Source of the DNA: Crocinitomicaceae bacterium
GTDB lineage: Bacteria > Bacteroidota > Bacteroidia > Flavobacteriales_D > Sanyastnellaceae
Length of the DNA stretch: 64,000 bases
NCBI GenBank assembly: GCA_002690915.1
Contig: NZGF01000004.1
Span: 1-64,000, forward strand
Direction: 5' to 3'
This document shows, piece after piece, positions 19,845 to 29,302 of this stretch. Both the position numbers and the translations under genes were made by a program. The notes beneath the pieces were generated by a model. The model was not told the DNA's origin. It did not search any database and saw only the letters and a list, made by a program, of their open reading frames with translations. Each line of letters opens with the position of its first letter. Position 1 is the stretch's first letter.

Positions 19845-20915
19845 ATGCAGGAGCAATTGGGTACATCATGGAACGTAGCGTCCGTACATCGCGAAGGCCC
19901 TGAGGCGGTGCGTGTTCGCATAGCACCTCAGCATCCCAACAATCCAACATTACAGTGCAATTTGGCTGGAGGCTTTGTTACCTTCTCTTTGCCCACCCCC
20001 ACCCTCCTGCACCGGACCTATTCGGTGGTTGAGCAGGACGCTAAAGGATTGGAATTTGTTGTAAAAAACGTGCGCGGAGGCCAAGCAAGTCGCTTCTTTA
20101 GCTCGGTAATCCAAGAAGGCGACACGTTAGAAATGATGGCGTTTGGAAATGCGCTGTGGCAACCGGAGTGGGACGATCACCCGCAACATTTCATTGCTTT
20201 TGCCGGCGGCATCGGTATGTCCCCCATTATCAGTTGTATGCAGCGCGCTTTGAATAGCAACGTCGGGCATCGATTTACCTTGTACCAATCTTCCCGATCA
20301 GAACGCCGTCGATTGTTTTCCAAAGAATTAGAACAGCTGCGCAAGAGCCCGATGTGTTCTGTTTATCAGCTGTATACAGAAACACAGAACCGCTCCATTC
20401 CCAGTGCTGGTCGCGTCACGAGAGAGCGGGTCATTCAATGGCTCGAAAACCATCCAGACGCGAGCACAGCCAACTATTTGGTCAGCGCTCCACATGGCAT
20501 GATGGAAGCGGTGCACCGCGGATTAGACGCGCTGGATGTGCCAATGGCGCAACGATTTACGGAGCACTTTACAAACCGCCCGTTGAGTCACGAAACGGAA
20601 GTTCTCCACCCAACCGCAAGCGCAGCTCCACGTCCGCATTGCACATTGGAAATCGAACAGGACAGCGGAACTCAATCCTTTACCATGTACGGGGAAGGCA
20701 GGAGCATTCTTGACGCAGCAACGGATGCAGGCGTTGAGGTCCCTGCTAGTTGCAGCGGTGGAATTTGCTTGGCATGCCAAGCACAAGTTGTCGAAGGAGA
20801 AGTACAGCTCCACGGCATCAGTGGACTGACCGAAGAAGAAAAAGCAAAAGGCATGGTACTCTGTTGCCGTTCACAGCCCAAGTCGAAGCGGCTCAGACTC
20901 CGTTTAATCAACTGA
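19845..20915 (+). CDS. Ferredoxin-NADP(H) reductase-like flavoprotein with C-terminal 2Fe-2S ferredoxin domain (PaaE-like)
   Basis: RTYSVV, AGGIGMSPIISCMQ, and CSGGICLACQAQVVEGEV...LCCRSQP 2Fe-2S ligands. Confidence 0.88.
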   Translation: MQEQLGTSWNVASVHREGPEAVRVRIAPQHPNNPTLQCNLAGGFVTFSLPTPTLLHRTYSVVEQDAKGLEFVVKNVRGGQASRFFSSVIQEGDTLEMMAFGNALWQPEWDDHPQHFIAFAGGIGMSPIISCMQRALNSNVGHRFTLYQSSRSERRRLFSKELEQLRKSPMCSVYQLYTETQNRSIPSAGRVTRERVIQWLENHPDASTANYLVSAPHGMMEAVHRGLDALDVPMAQRFTEHFTNRPLSHETEVLHPTASAAPRPHCTLEIEQDSGTQSFTMYGEGRSILDAATDAGVEVPASCSGGICLACQAQVVEGEVQLHGISGLTEEEKAKGMVLCCRSQPKSKRLRLRLIN

Positions 20916-20924
20916 GACTGAACA

Positions 20925-21539
20925 TTAGGGCAATCCTAGATACTTGTGGGTCTGCAGGCTAATGCGCCACTCGGGATTTTCTTGCACAAATGCAATCGTA
21001 TAGCTCAAGACCTTTTGCCGTCGATCCCATTCAGGCTGAAAGTATAAGCGTGCATCCGTTTGCAGGAGAGCAGCATGTTCCTTCCCCCACACTAAATCGT
21101 GCCGGTTCACAACGATAACCTTGAGCTCATCCGTTTGCCCGTATATACCATCCAATGGCGCCTTGAATCGCTTCGGGGAAAAGGTGACCCAATCCCACGT
21201 TCCCGTCAAAGGATGGGTTCCGGACGTCTCAATGTGGGTGTGAAGACCCGCCGCTTTTAAGCCGTCGGTTAGCGCCCTGAGGTCGTGCATAGCCGGCTCT
21301 CCTCCTGTAATGACGCAAATGGGCGCTTTTGACGCCACCGCTTCATCCACCAGGTTGCCGGCGAGAACAAGCGGATGGGCATTCACATCCCAGCTTTCCT
21401 TAACATCGCAAAAAGCGCAACCCACATCGCAACCGCCCAAGCGGATAAACCATGCCGCTGCTCCGGTATAAGCGCCCTCCCCTTGCACGGTCAGGAAACG
21501 CTCCATGACCGGATACCCCTGGTCACGCCAATTTGCCAT
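20925..21539 (-). CDS. queE: 7-carboxy-7-deazaguanine synthase (radical SAM)
   Basis: GEGAYTGAAAWFIRLGGCDVGCAFCDVKESWD and ITGGEPAMHDL. Confidence 0.9.
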   Translation of the reverse strand: MANWRDQGYPVMERFLTVQGEGAYTGAAAWFIRLGGCDVGCAFCDVKESWDVNAHPLVLAGNLVDEAVASKAPICVITGGEPAMHDLRALTDGLKAAGLHTHIETSGTHPLTGTWDWVTFSPKRFKAPLDGIYGQTDELKVIVVNRHDLVWGKEHAALLQTDARLYFQPEWDRRQKVLSYTIAFVQENPEWRISLQTHKYLGLP

Positions 21540-22836
21540 GCAAATCAAATTCAGAAGCTGCCTCTATGCGCACTTGGACAAAATCGCCAATGCGCAAATG
21601 AACATCGTCCGGCGTCTGGATGCGGACCTCATTGTCTACGTCTGGCGAATCCCATTCGGTGCGCCCGACCCATTCGCCATCTTCGATTCGGTCGATGAGG
21701 ACGCGATGCTCCGTTCCGACGAACTTCTGGTTAAGTTCGAATGAAATCCCGGCCTGTTGCGTCATAATTTCATCAACGCGCTTTTTCTTGACCTCCTCGG
21801 GGACGTCATCACTCATGGTGTATGCGTGGGTGTTCTCCTCGTGTGAGTAAGTAAAGCAACCAACCCGTTCAAACCGCATACGCTCCGTCCAGCGCATCAT
21901 GTCTTCGTGGTGGGCTTCTGTCTCGCCCGGGAATCCGCAAATCAAGGTCGTACGCAACGCGATTTCTGGCATCCGATTCCGGATGTCCCCGATGAGCCGG
22001 TCCATCTTGACTTGTGTGATGCCGCGGCGCATGGCACGCAACATGTCATCCGACGCGTGCTGCAAAGGCATATCAAGGTAGTTGCAGACGTTGGGCTTCC
22101 TCGCCATCACATCGAGTACATCCATAGGAAAGCCCGTGGGAAAAGCGTAATGCAAGCGAATCCAATCGATGCCCTCCACATCGCTCAACCGGTCCACCAA
22201 TTCCGCGAGTTTCCGCTTTTTGTAGAGGTCGAGGCCATAGTACGTCAAGTCCTGTGCGATCAAAATCAATTCCCTCGATCCGTTGGCCGCCAGCGATTGA
22301 GCGTGGGTCACCAAGTCCTCCATCGGCGTCGAGACGTGCTTGCCACGCATCAACGGGATGGCACAAAATGCACAAGGACGGTCGCAACCCTCGGCGATTT
22401 TGAGGTATGCATAATGGGCGGGTGTCGTAAGCAACCGCTCACCGACCAATTGCTTTTTGTAATCAGCACGCAAGGTCTTCAATAACCTTGGTAAATCACG
22501 GGTACCGAACCACGCATCCACCTCTGGAATTCCTTCCTGCAGTTCGTCTTTGTAGCGCTCCGATAAACAACCCGTGACATAAACGCGGTCCACGTAGCCC
22601 GCTTTTTTTGCCTGGGAAAACTGAATGATGGTATCGATGCTCTCCTGTTTGGCGCTCTCAATGAACCCGCACGTATTAACGATGACTATGCCGGCATCAT
22701 CCGCTTTTGATTCGTGCTCAACCTCAAATTCGTTGGCCCGCAATTGACCCATCAAGACTTCAGAGTCGTAAATATTCTTGGCGCATCCCAATGTCACCAC
22801 ATTGACTTTGCGCGGTTTCGTCGTTCGGGTTCTCAT
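21523..22836 (-). CDS. rimO: Ribosomal protein S12 methylthiotransferase
   Basis: VTLGCAKNIYDSEVLMGQL, NTCGFIESAKQESID, AEGCDRPCAFCAIPLMRGKHVS, C-terminal TRAM region. Confidence 0.93.
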   Translation of the reverse strand: MRTRTTKPRKVNVVTLGCAKNIYDSEVLMGQLRANEFEVEHESKADDAGIVIVNTCGFIESAKQESIDTIIQFSQAKKAGYVDRVYVTGCLSERYKDELQEGIPEVDAWFGTRDLPRLLKTLRADYKKQLVGERLLTTPAHYAYLKIAEGCDRPCAFCAIPLMRGKHVSTPMEDLVTHAQSLAANGSRELILIAQDLTYYGLDLYKKRKLAELVDRLSDVEGIDWIRLHYAFPTGFPMDVLDVMARKPNVCNYLDMPLQHASDDMLRAMRRGITQVKMDRLIGDIRNRMPEIALRTTLICGFPGETEAHHEDMMRWTERMRFERVGCFTYSHEENTHAYTMSDDVPEEVKKKRVDEIMTQQAGISFELNQKFVGTEHRVLIDRIEDGEWVGRTEWDSPDVDNEVRIQTPDDVHLRIGDFVQVRIEAASEFDLHGKLA

Positions 22837-23813
22837 GATCCTGAGGGGCTTTGGGATTCCCAGTTTGCAGGCAGCAAGCTATCAATGAATTCAATCACCT
22901 CAAAGTCCTGCAAGTCCTCCATTTTTTCACCGATGCCAATGAAGCGAACCGGAATGCTCAATTGGTCGGAGATTGCTAGCACTACGCCGCCTTGGGCAGT
23001 GCCGTCAAGCTTGGTCAGAATCAATCCGGTCACGTCGGTGGCAGACGTAAATTGTTTCGCTTGCTCTACGGCATTTTGGCCAGTCGAACCGTCCAATACC
23101 AACAGCACTTCGTGCGGTGCGCCAGGAACGATACGCTCCATCACGCGGCGGATTTTGGTCAATTCTTCCATCAGGCCACGCTTGTTGTGAAGGCGGCCTG
23201 CAGTGTCTATGATGACCACTTCGGAATTGCGCGCCACAGCAGCTTCAAGGGTGTCAAATGCCACGGCTGCCGGGTCAGCGCCCATATGCTGGGCGATGAT
23301 GTCCACGCCTGCGCGTTCTGACCAAATCTTCAATTGATCGATGGCCGCTGCGCGAAAGGTGTCAGCCGCACCGAGCAACACCCGCTTCCCCGCTTGCTTA
23401 TGCCGCCAAGCCAGCTTACCAATGGATGTGGTCTTGCCCACACCGTTGACGCCAACAACCATGACCACACGGGGCTGACCGGAGGCCGTTTCTTCTATGG
23501 CGGCGGCTTGGGAAGCCTCGGCAAACAGCCCGCCGATCTCTTCGCGCAGCATGGCATACAGCTCTTCCACCTCGGCGTAAGCTTCAAACCGTGCTCGCTT
23601 TCGCAGACGATCGAGAATCTTCATAGTGGTGTCTACCCCCACATCTGCCGTGATCAACGCTTCTTCGAGTTCATCCATCAAATCCTCATCTACGCGGCGG
23701 CGGCCGGTAAGGACCTTCGAAAGCTTCTGGAAGACGTTCGTACGTGACTTTTCCAGTCCGCTGTCCAAGCTTTCCTTTTGCTTGCCGGAGAAAATACGTT
23801 TGAAAAAACTCAT
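22833..23813 (-). CDS. ftsY: Signal recognition particle receptor
   Basis: VVMVVGVNGVGKTTSIGKLAWR, DTFRAAAIDQL, DTAGRLHNK, TKLDGTAQGG. Start set to MSFFKRIFSGKQ. Confidence 0.95.
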   Translation of the reverse strand: MSFFKRIFSGKQKESLDSGLEKSRTNVFQKLSKVLTGRRRVDEDLMDELEEALITADVGVDTTMKILDRLRKRARFEAYAEVEELYAMLREEIGGLFAEASQAAAIEETASGQPRVVMVVGVNGVGKTTSIGKLAWRHKQAGKRVLLGAADTFRAAAIDQLKIWSERAGVDIIAQHMGADPAAVAFDTLEAAVARNSEVVIIDTAGRLHNKRGLMEELTKIRRVMERIVPGAPHEVLLVLDGSTGQNAVEQAKQFTSATDVTGLILTKLDGTAQGGVVLAISDQLSIPVRFIGIGEKMEDLQDFEVIEFIDSLLPANWESQSPSGS

Positions 23814-23835
23814 GATGAACGAAGATTTTAGGGAT

Positions 23836-23870
23836 AAAAAAAGGGCCGTCTCCACTGGAGTTCGGCCCAA
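23836..23870 (-). terminator. Hairpin terminator after DUF4295 gene
   Basis: Minus strand GGGCCGAACTCCAGTGGAGACGGCCCTTTTTTT. Confidence 0.75.
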
Positions 23871-23890
23871 TTCCATGCGTTAGCGCACAA

Positions 23891-24046
23891 TCAGTCGCGA
23901 GCCAACCAGTCTTTTACGTCGTCGTTGTGAACCACCTCCTCTCGGAAGGTATATGCACCGGACTTCGCGCTACGAACCATCTTAATCACTTTCGTATGCT
24001 GCTTTCCTCCACCAGTTTGGAGCGATGCTACTGTTTTCTTTGCCAT
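23891..24046 (-). CDS. DUF4295 small protein
   Basis: Translated by hand: MAKKTVASLQTGGGKQHTKVIKMVRSAKSGAYTFREEVVHNDDVKDWLARD; absent from the supplied ORF track because it is short. Confidence 0.85.
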   Translation of the reverse strand: MAKKTVASLQTGGGKQHTKVIKMVRSAKSGAYTFREEVVHNDDVKDWLARD

Positions 24047-24054
24047 GGCTCAGT

Positions 24055-24237
24055 TTATTTAATCTCTTTGTGGAGGGTGTTTTTGCGCAACACCGGATTG
24101 TACTTCTTTAATTCAATACGATCCGGCGTGTTCTTCCGGTTCTTTGTCGTGATGTAACGGGAAGTTCCAGGCATGCCAGAGGTCTTATGCTCTGTGCATT
24201 CCAAAATCACTTGTACACGGTTGCCTTTCTTGGCCAT
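24055..24237 (-). CDS. rpmG: 50S ribosomal protein L33
   Basis: [60 protein letters not shown]. Confidence 0.95.
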   Translation of the reverse strand: MAKKGNRVQVILECTEHKTSGMPGTSRYITTKNRKNTPDRIELKKYNPVLRKNTLHKEIK

Positions 24238-24391
24238 CTTTCGAAAATTGGACTGCAAATATAACCATTCCTGACGACCTAACAAGGGGTTTGACCAAAC
24301 CCAACAATCCAACGTGGAAAAGCCGGGCGGATTCCCCCTGCAGGCGGGTGTTTCCCGTCTTAGCTTTCATTGCTTCAAGGATCGACCCACC

Positions 24392-26938
24392 ATGTTCAAA
24401 TCCAAAGCGAAGACAAAATCCAAATCCAAGCCGGCATCCAAGACCAAAAAGGCCAAGAAACCCAGCCAAATTAGGTTGTTTCTCCAGACCATTAGGACCT
24501 GGCTTGGCGACCCAAGGGTACAGGCAGTAAATGGTGTTTTGATGATGGCGGGATCGATCTTCATGGTCATCGCTTTAATTTCAGGGATGTTCACGGGGGC
24601 CAGTGACTACGCGCTAGTAGCTGAAGGCGTGGTGGATTCACCATCGGATGCCGGCCGCGAGCCTTTCCACAATTGGCTAGGAGGGGCTGGAGCACATTTT
24701 GCATTTTGGTTAGGGCGTCAGGGCTTTGGCTTGGGAGCGCTGGCTCTTCCGGTATTGCTCGGGCGATGGAGTTGGGTCATGATCTCACAGCGGTCATTGG
24801 GCTCACGTTGGACGGCAGTTCGCAACGGCTTCTTTTGGTTGGTGTTCACCCCCTGGGTCAGTGGATATGCGGCAACACTGATGAATCAGTGGGGAAACAG
24901 CGCCTGGGACCATTGGATTGGAGCGACCGGACGATTCGTCACCGATTTGGGACTGCTCTATCTCGGCACGCTTGGCAGTGGGCTCGCCATTGCTACGGTC
25001 ATTCTGGCGATTGCCGCATACCACTTGCAACCGTCATTAAACAACCTCCCTCGTTTCTCCCTGGACGGCATCAAAAGTTGGTTCATCTCAGAGGATGGTG
25101 AAGCATCTGTTTGGGCAAAATCGCCTGAAGCATTCGAAGAAGATGCGCCAGACGTCACTCCTGTCGAGGAGGCATTGTCCATTGAACCGGACGAAGCTTC
25201 CGATGCCATTTTGGACGACTTACTTGATGACATACAACGGGACGAGAAGGAAACATCCGTGGTCGAAGAACCGTTTATTCCGGATACTCCGACGCATGAT
25301 TCTTCCTCTGCCCCTGTGAATGAACTACCTACTCAAACTGCTGACGATGATGTTGCTTTCGAGGTCAAAGAAGTAGATGAGGAAACCCAGCTCAGTGGAG
25401 ATGAGATTGACAAAAAGGTCCAAGACTTCGGAGAATACGACCCCACTTTAGACCTCAGCCGATATGAATTGCCCAATATCGACCTACTCGTTCAACACGG
25501 CGACGGCAAGGTCAAGGTGACCGAAGCGGAGTTGGACGCGAATAAGACTCGGATCATCGAGACGCTCCGAAACTTTAGCATCGAAGTATCCAGCATCACC
25601 GCTGAAGTAGGGCCCACCGTGACGCTCTACGAAATTGTCCCTGCCCCCGGCATTCGCATTTCCAAAATTAAGAACCTCGAGGACGACATCGCCTTGAGTC
25701 TAGCTGCACTCGGGATTCGGATTATTGCCCCAATCCCCGGCCGCGGGACCATCGGAATTGAAGTCCCTAATTCTCATCCGGATATCGTTTCGATGCGAGC
25801 CCTGATAGCTTCGGACAAGTTCAATAATTCGAATGCCGCCTTGCCCATTGCCATCGGCAAAACCATCTCCAACGAGACCTTTGTATTCGATTTGGCCAAA
25901 ATGCCTCACCTTCTCATGGCGGGAGCGACGGGCCAGGGTAAATCAGTTGGACTCAACGCCATGCTGGTCAGTTTGCTCTACCGAAAACACCCGGCACAAC
26001 TCAAATTTGTCCTGGTCGATCCAAAGAAGGTCGAGTTGACGTTGTTCAATCACATTGAGAGGCATTACCTCGCTAAGTTACCGGATTCGGAGGACCCCAT
26101 CATCACGGATACGTCAAAGGTGGTGGCGACATTGAACTCGCTCTGCATCGAAATGGATCAGCGATACGACCTTCTGAAGGAAGCGCAGTGCCGCAACATC
26201 GCGGAATACAACAAGAAGTTCATCCGACGCCGGCTCAATCCAGAGGAAGGCCACCGGTACCTGCCCTACATCGTACTGGTCGTGGACGAATTTGCAGACC
26301 TCATCATGACAGCGGGCAAAGAAGTGGAAACACCCATTGCGCGTTTGGCACAGTTAGCCCGTGCAATTGGTATCCACCTCATCATAGCCACCCAGCGGCC
26401 CTCGGTGAACATCATCACTGGTACCATCAAGGCCAATTTTCCAGCCCGAATTGCCTTCCGCGTAACTTCCAAGATCGATTCAAGAACCATTCTCGACGCC
26501 GGTGGAGCCGAACAACTCATTGGCCGCGGCGACATGCTCCTCAGCACCGGCAATGACCTCATCCGCATCCAATGCGGCTTTGTGGACACGCCGGAAGTGG
26601 AAGAAATTTGCGAGTACATCGGCAGTCAGCAAGGCTATCCTGATGCGTTCCTGCTCCCCGAGTATACACCAGAGGGCGGCAGCGAATCAGGCCACATTAG
26701 CGACGATGAACGCGATGCCATGTTCGAAGATGCGGCGCGGGTCATTGTCATGCACCAACAAGGTTCCACATCGTTGCTGCAGCGTAAACTCAAAGTAGGT
26801 TACAACCGCGCCGGACGCATCATCGACCAACTTGAAGACGCCGGAATCATCGGACCATTTGAAGGATCCAAAGCAAGAAAGGTGCTCGTCCCCGATGAAA
26901 TGAGTTTGGAACAGATGTTGCAGAAGGGAGATGCATGA
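24392..26938 (+). CDS. ftsK: DNA translocase FtsK/SpoIIIE family
   Basis: TM N-terminus, acidic linker, LMAGATGQGKSVGLNAML Walker A, VVDEFADLIM Walker B, C-terminal gamma-like winged helix. Confidence 0.95.
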   Translation: MFKSKAKTKSKSKPASKTKKAKKPSQIRLFLQTIRTWLGDPRVQAVNGVLMMAGSIFMVIALISGMFTGASDYALVAEGVVDSPSDAGREPFHNWLGGAGAHFAFWLGRQGFGLGALALPVLLGRWSWVMISQRSLGSRWTAVRNGFFWLVFTPWVSGYAATLMNQWGNSAWDHWIGATGRFVTDLGLLYLGTLGSGLAIATVILAIAAYHLQPSLNNLPRFSLDGIKSWFISEDGEASVWAKSPEAFEEDAPDVTPVEEALSIEPDEASDAILDDLLDDIQRDEKETSVVEEPFIPDTPTHDSSSAPVNELPTQTADDDVAFEVKEVDEETQLSGDEIDKKVQDFGEYDPTLDLSRYELPNIDLLVQHGDGKVKVTEAELDANKTRIIETLRNFSIEVSSITAEVGPTVTLYEIVPAPGIRISKIKNLEDDIALSLAALGIRIIAPIPGRGTIGIEVPNSHPDIVSMRALIASDKFNNSNAALPIAIGKTISNETFVFDLAKMPHLLMAGATGQGKSVGLNAMLVSLLYRKHPAQLKFVLVDPKKVELTLFNHIERHYLAKLPDSEDPIITDTSKVVATLNSLCIEMDQRYDLLKEAQCRNIAEYNKKFIRRRLNPEEGHRYLPYIVLVVDEFADLIMTAGKEVETPIARLAQLARAIGIHLIIATQRPSVNIITGTIKANFPARIAFRVTSKIDSRTILDAGGAEQLIGRGDMLLSTGNDLIRIQCGFVDTPEVEEICEYIGSQQGYPDAFLLPEYTPEGGSESGHISDDERDAMFEDAARVIVMHQQGSTSLLQRKLKVGYNRAGRIIDQLEDAGIIGPFEGSKARKVLVPDEMSLEQMLQKGDA

Positions 26939-27594
26939 AGCATCTTCGCAGAATGAAATTTATTGTTGCAGTAACGTTGACTGCTTGTTGTGCAACCTTG
27001 GGGTGGGCTCAGGATGCGAACGCCTTGCTGGGAAAATTGAGCGAACAGGCCAAATCATACGATTCTATTGAAGCCACCTACACTTCGACGATGGTCGATA
27101 AAGTGAGCGACTTCGAAGCTACGCAAGCAGGAACCATTTACGTCGACGGTGACAAATACAGCCTAGACATCGGCGATTACCTCATCATCTCAGACGGCGA
27201 GACCATATGGACCTACGAATCGGCTGTGAACGACTGCTATGTTGACGATGCAGAAATGATGGCCGAGGAAGGCATGGACCCCTCGAAACTCTTCACCATT
27301 TGGGAGGATGATTTCAAAAACGAATGGAAAGGTGCTGTTGAATTGAGCGGTGAAACCTTGGTGCAGATTAATTTGTACCCGCTGGCAGGCGATGAGAAAC
27401 CCTTTCACACCATTCAACTGTTTATCAGCGAGCAAGACCTCGAGCTTCGCCGTGCCGTCGTCAAAGGCCGCGAAGGCACAGATGTTACTTACGACGTGAA
27501 CTCCTTCAAGCCACGTGCTGCAGTTCCGGCGTCCACTTTCACGTTTGACCCCGAAAAATTTCCCGGTGTGAACATGGTAGACAACCGCATCTAA
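26935..27594 (+). CDS. lolA: LolA-like outer-membrane lipoprotein carrier
   Basis: Signal peptide; KSYDSIEATYTSTMVDK...GDYLIISDGETIWTYES...VNSFKPRAAVPASTFTFDPEKFPGVNMVDNRI. ATGA overlap with ftsK. Confidence 0.85.
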   Translation: MKHLRRMKFIVAVTLTACCATLGWAQDANALLGKLSEQAKSYDSIEATYTSTMVDKVSDFEATQAGTIYVDGDKYSLDIGDYLIISDGETIWTYESAVNDCYVDDAEMMAEEGMDPSKLFTIWEDDFKNEWKGAVELSGETLVQINLYPLAGDEKPFHTIQLFISEQDLELRRAVVKGREGTDVTYDVNSFKPRAAVPASTFTFDPEKFPGVNMVDNRI

Positions 27595-29105
27595 CGCACC
27601 AGCTCCCAACCACCGTTAACGAAGGTCTCGAGAGACCAATGCTCGTTTAGAAAGCGCGACCGCGTTTCGTTCCACTGCCAATTCAATGTAAAGTATACCT
27701 GGGCTGGCAACGGCCAAGGCAATCCTTGCCAACGCGCACTCTCGATCATGGCGTCGAAAGCAATGAGTCCATAAACCGAAGGATCAGTCGCGTGCGCCGC
27801 CCGAAACTGTTTCATCTGTCCAGCGACTTCGAAATCGTTCCATCGGGTCACCTTCGAAATCGGTAAGGTGTAGTGCGACCGGTCGAGGTAGCGCCGTTCT
27901 AGAAATCCAAACGACCGAGAATCCGGATTGCCGTACACGTGAACCGGAAACGAATCGGCCAACTGCAATTCCGTCTGCACGTAAGCGTAAAGGGATTGGG
28001 CGGACTTCCCTGCTGGAATGGCAATCGGATTCACCTTGGAAGTATCCAATTCTGCAATCAACCCCTCTGAAAATTGGGTATTCGCAGGGACCGATTGCAA
28101 CACGGTGCTATCGGCTGCGGTGCTGAGAAACCCCCTACGGAAAGCCCGTTCCAGCGCAATATCTGCACCGCGTGTTTCGAGCATTATCACTGTATCTCCA
28201 GCGTGTTGTTGCGCCGCAAGGGCTCCAAGTCTTTGCATGCCGGGAGCGGGATTCGGCTCCAAGCTAAACGCCAGCGGATGTTTTTCCCATATGGCTGGAT
28301 TCTGCGGGGTCAACACCCATTGGGGGACCACTGAATTTTGCAGCAACGAATTGACCGAATCCAACGGCTCCTTACGAAGCGGTCCAAGCACCACGTCTGC
28401 CCATTCCAAGTCGGCCATGCTCCAAAGGTGAACACCCAGCGAATCCGGTTCAGTATCCACCAACCGCAACGCCACTGCGTATCCAGAGTCACTCAGCAAT
28501 CGAGTGGCCCACTGAGCGCCGTGCATGAATTCCAAAGCGATTTCGCGCAGGCGGTTGGTCTTGGCGCTATAACCCCCACCATCCACAGTGTCCGCCTCCA
28601 ACATGAACGGCAGCATGAGCAGCGTGCGTAACGTGTCTTGCCGCAAAACTGGCAGCGATTGGTCGGTCAACACGGGCACACCGAGAGACTCGAGGTTGAC
28701 TGGTTTTTCCTGTGATAATGCGCCAACCACAAGGACCTCGCCAATGCTCAATCCTTGCACAGCTGTTGGGTTCCAAGTTTCCAGCTGTGCCACCTCGATG
28801 CCATAGATATCCGCAATGGCGTACAAAGTCTGACCGGCCTTCACCGTGTGTACAACTGGCTCAGAATCTGCCGCATCCAACACGCTCACCAACTTCATGG
28901 GCTGCGGAATGCGGACCACCTCCCCAGGTAAAAGTGCTTCCCCGCGGCCCGGGTTGGCCTCCTGGAGCTCAGTCAACGTGACGTCGTGCGCACGCGCGAT
29001 TCGGGCATAAGTGTCGCCAGGAAGAACAGTGTAATCCACCTGTGCGGTAGCGAACTGAACGCCCGACGCAAGGCACAGCGACAGCACGAAGAGTAGGTTA
29101 CGCAT
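27591..29105 (-). CDS. LysM-domain protein with periplasmic-binding-like C-terminal region
   Basis: Two LysM motifs (YTVLPGDTYARIARAHDVTLTELQEANPG; HTVKAGQTLYAIADIYGIEVAQLETWNP). Confidence 0.8.
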   Translation of the reverse strand: MRNLLFVLSLCLASGVQFATAQVDYTVLPGDTYARIARAHDVTLTELQEANPGRGEALLPGEVVRIPQPMKLVSVLDAADSEPVVHTVKAGQTLYAIADIYGIEVAQLETWNPTAVQGLSIGEVLVVGALSQEKPVNLESLGVPVLTDQSLPVLRQDTLRTLLMLPFMLEADTVDGGGYSAKTNRLREIALEFMHGAQWATRLLSDSGYAVALRLVDTEPDSLGVHLWSMADLEWADVVLGPLRKEPLDSVNSLLQNSVVPQWVLTPQNPAIWEKHPLAFSLEPNPAPGMQRLGALAAQQHAGDTVIMLETRGADIALERAFRRGFLSTAADSTVLQSVPANTQFSEGLIAELDTSKVNPIAIPAGKSAQSLYAYVQTELQLADSFPVHVYGNPDSRSFGFLERRYLDRSHYTLPISKVTRWNDFEVAGQMKQFRAAHATDPSVYGLIAFDAMIESARWQGLPWPLPAQVYFTLNWQWNETRSRFLNEHWSLETFVNGGWELVR

Positions 29106-29292
29106 AATGGGCATCGTAGTGGGCCGTTCGTTCATCTTTTTTCATTCCAGCCGTTTCCTTGACAAAACGGTTGCGGTCGTCCGTTGAATTGAAAACCCAA
29201 ATGCACACGGAATTATTGCTGTGGTAGATGGCCTTTAACTCATCGTCTATGGTACACAATTCTCGGGGTATTTCAGCAGGAATGCAAATCAT
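29098..29292 (-). CDS. Small conserved-looking hypothetical protein
   Basis: 64 aa ORF between guaA and the LysM gene, same strand; it starts with ATG immediately after the guaA stop. Confidence 0.45.
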   Translation of the reverse strand: MICIPAEIPRELCTIDDELKAIYHSNNSVCIWVFNSTDDRNRFVKETAGMKKDERTAHYDAHYA

Positions 29293-29302
29293 GCCGTCCA
29301 GA

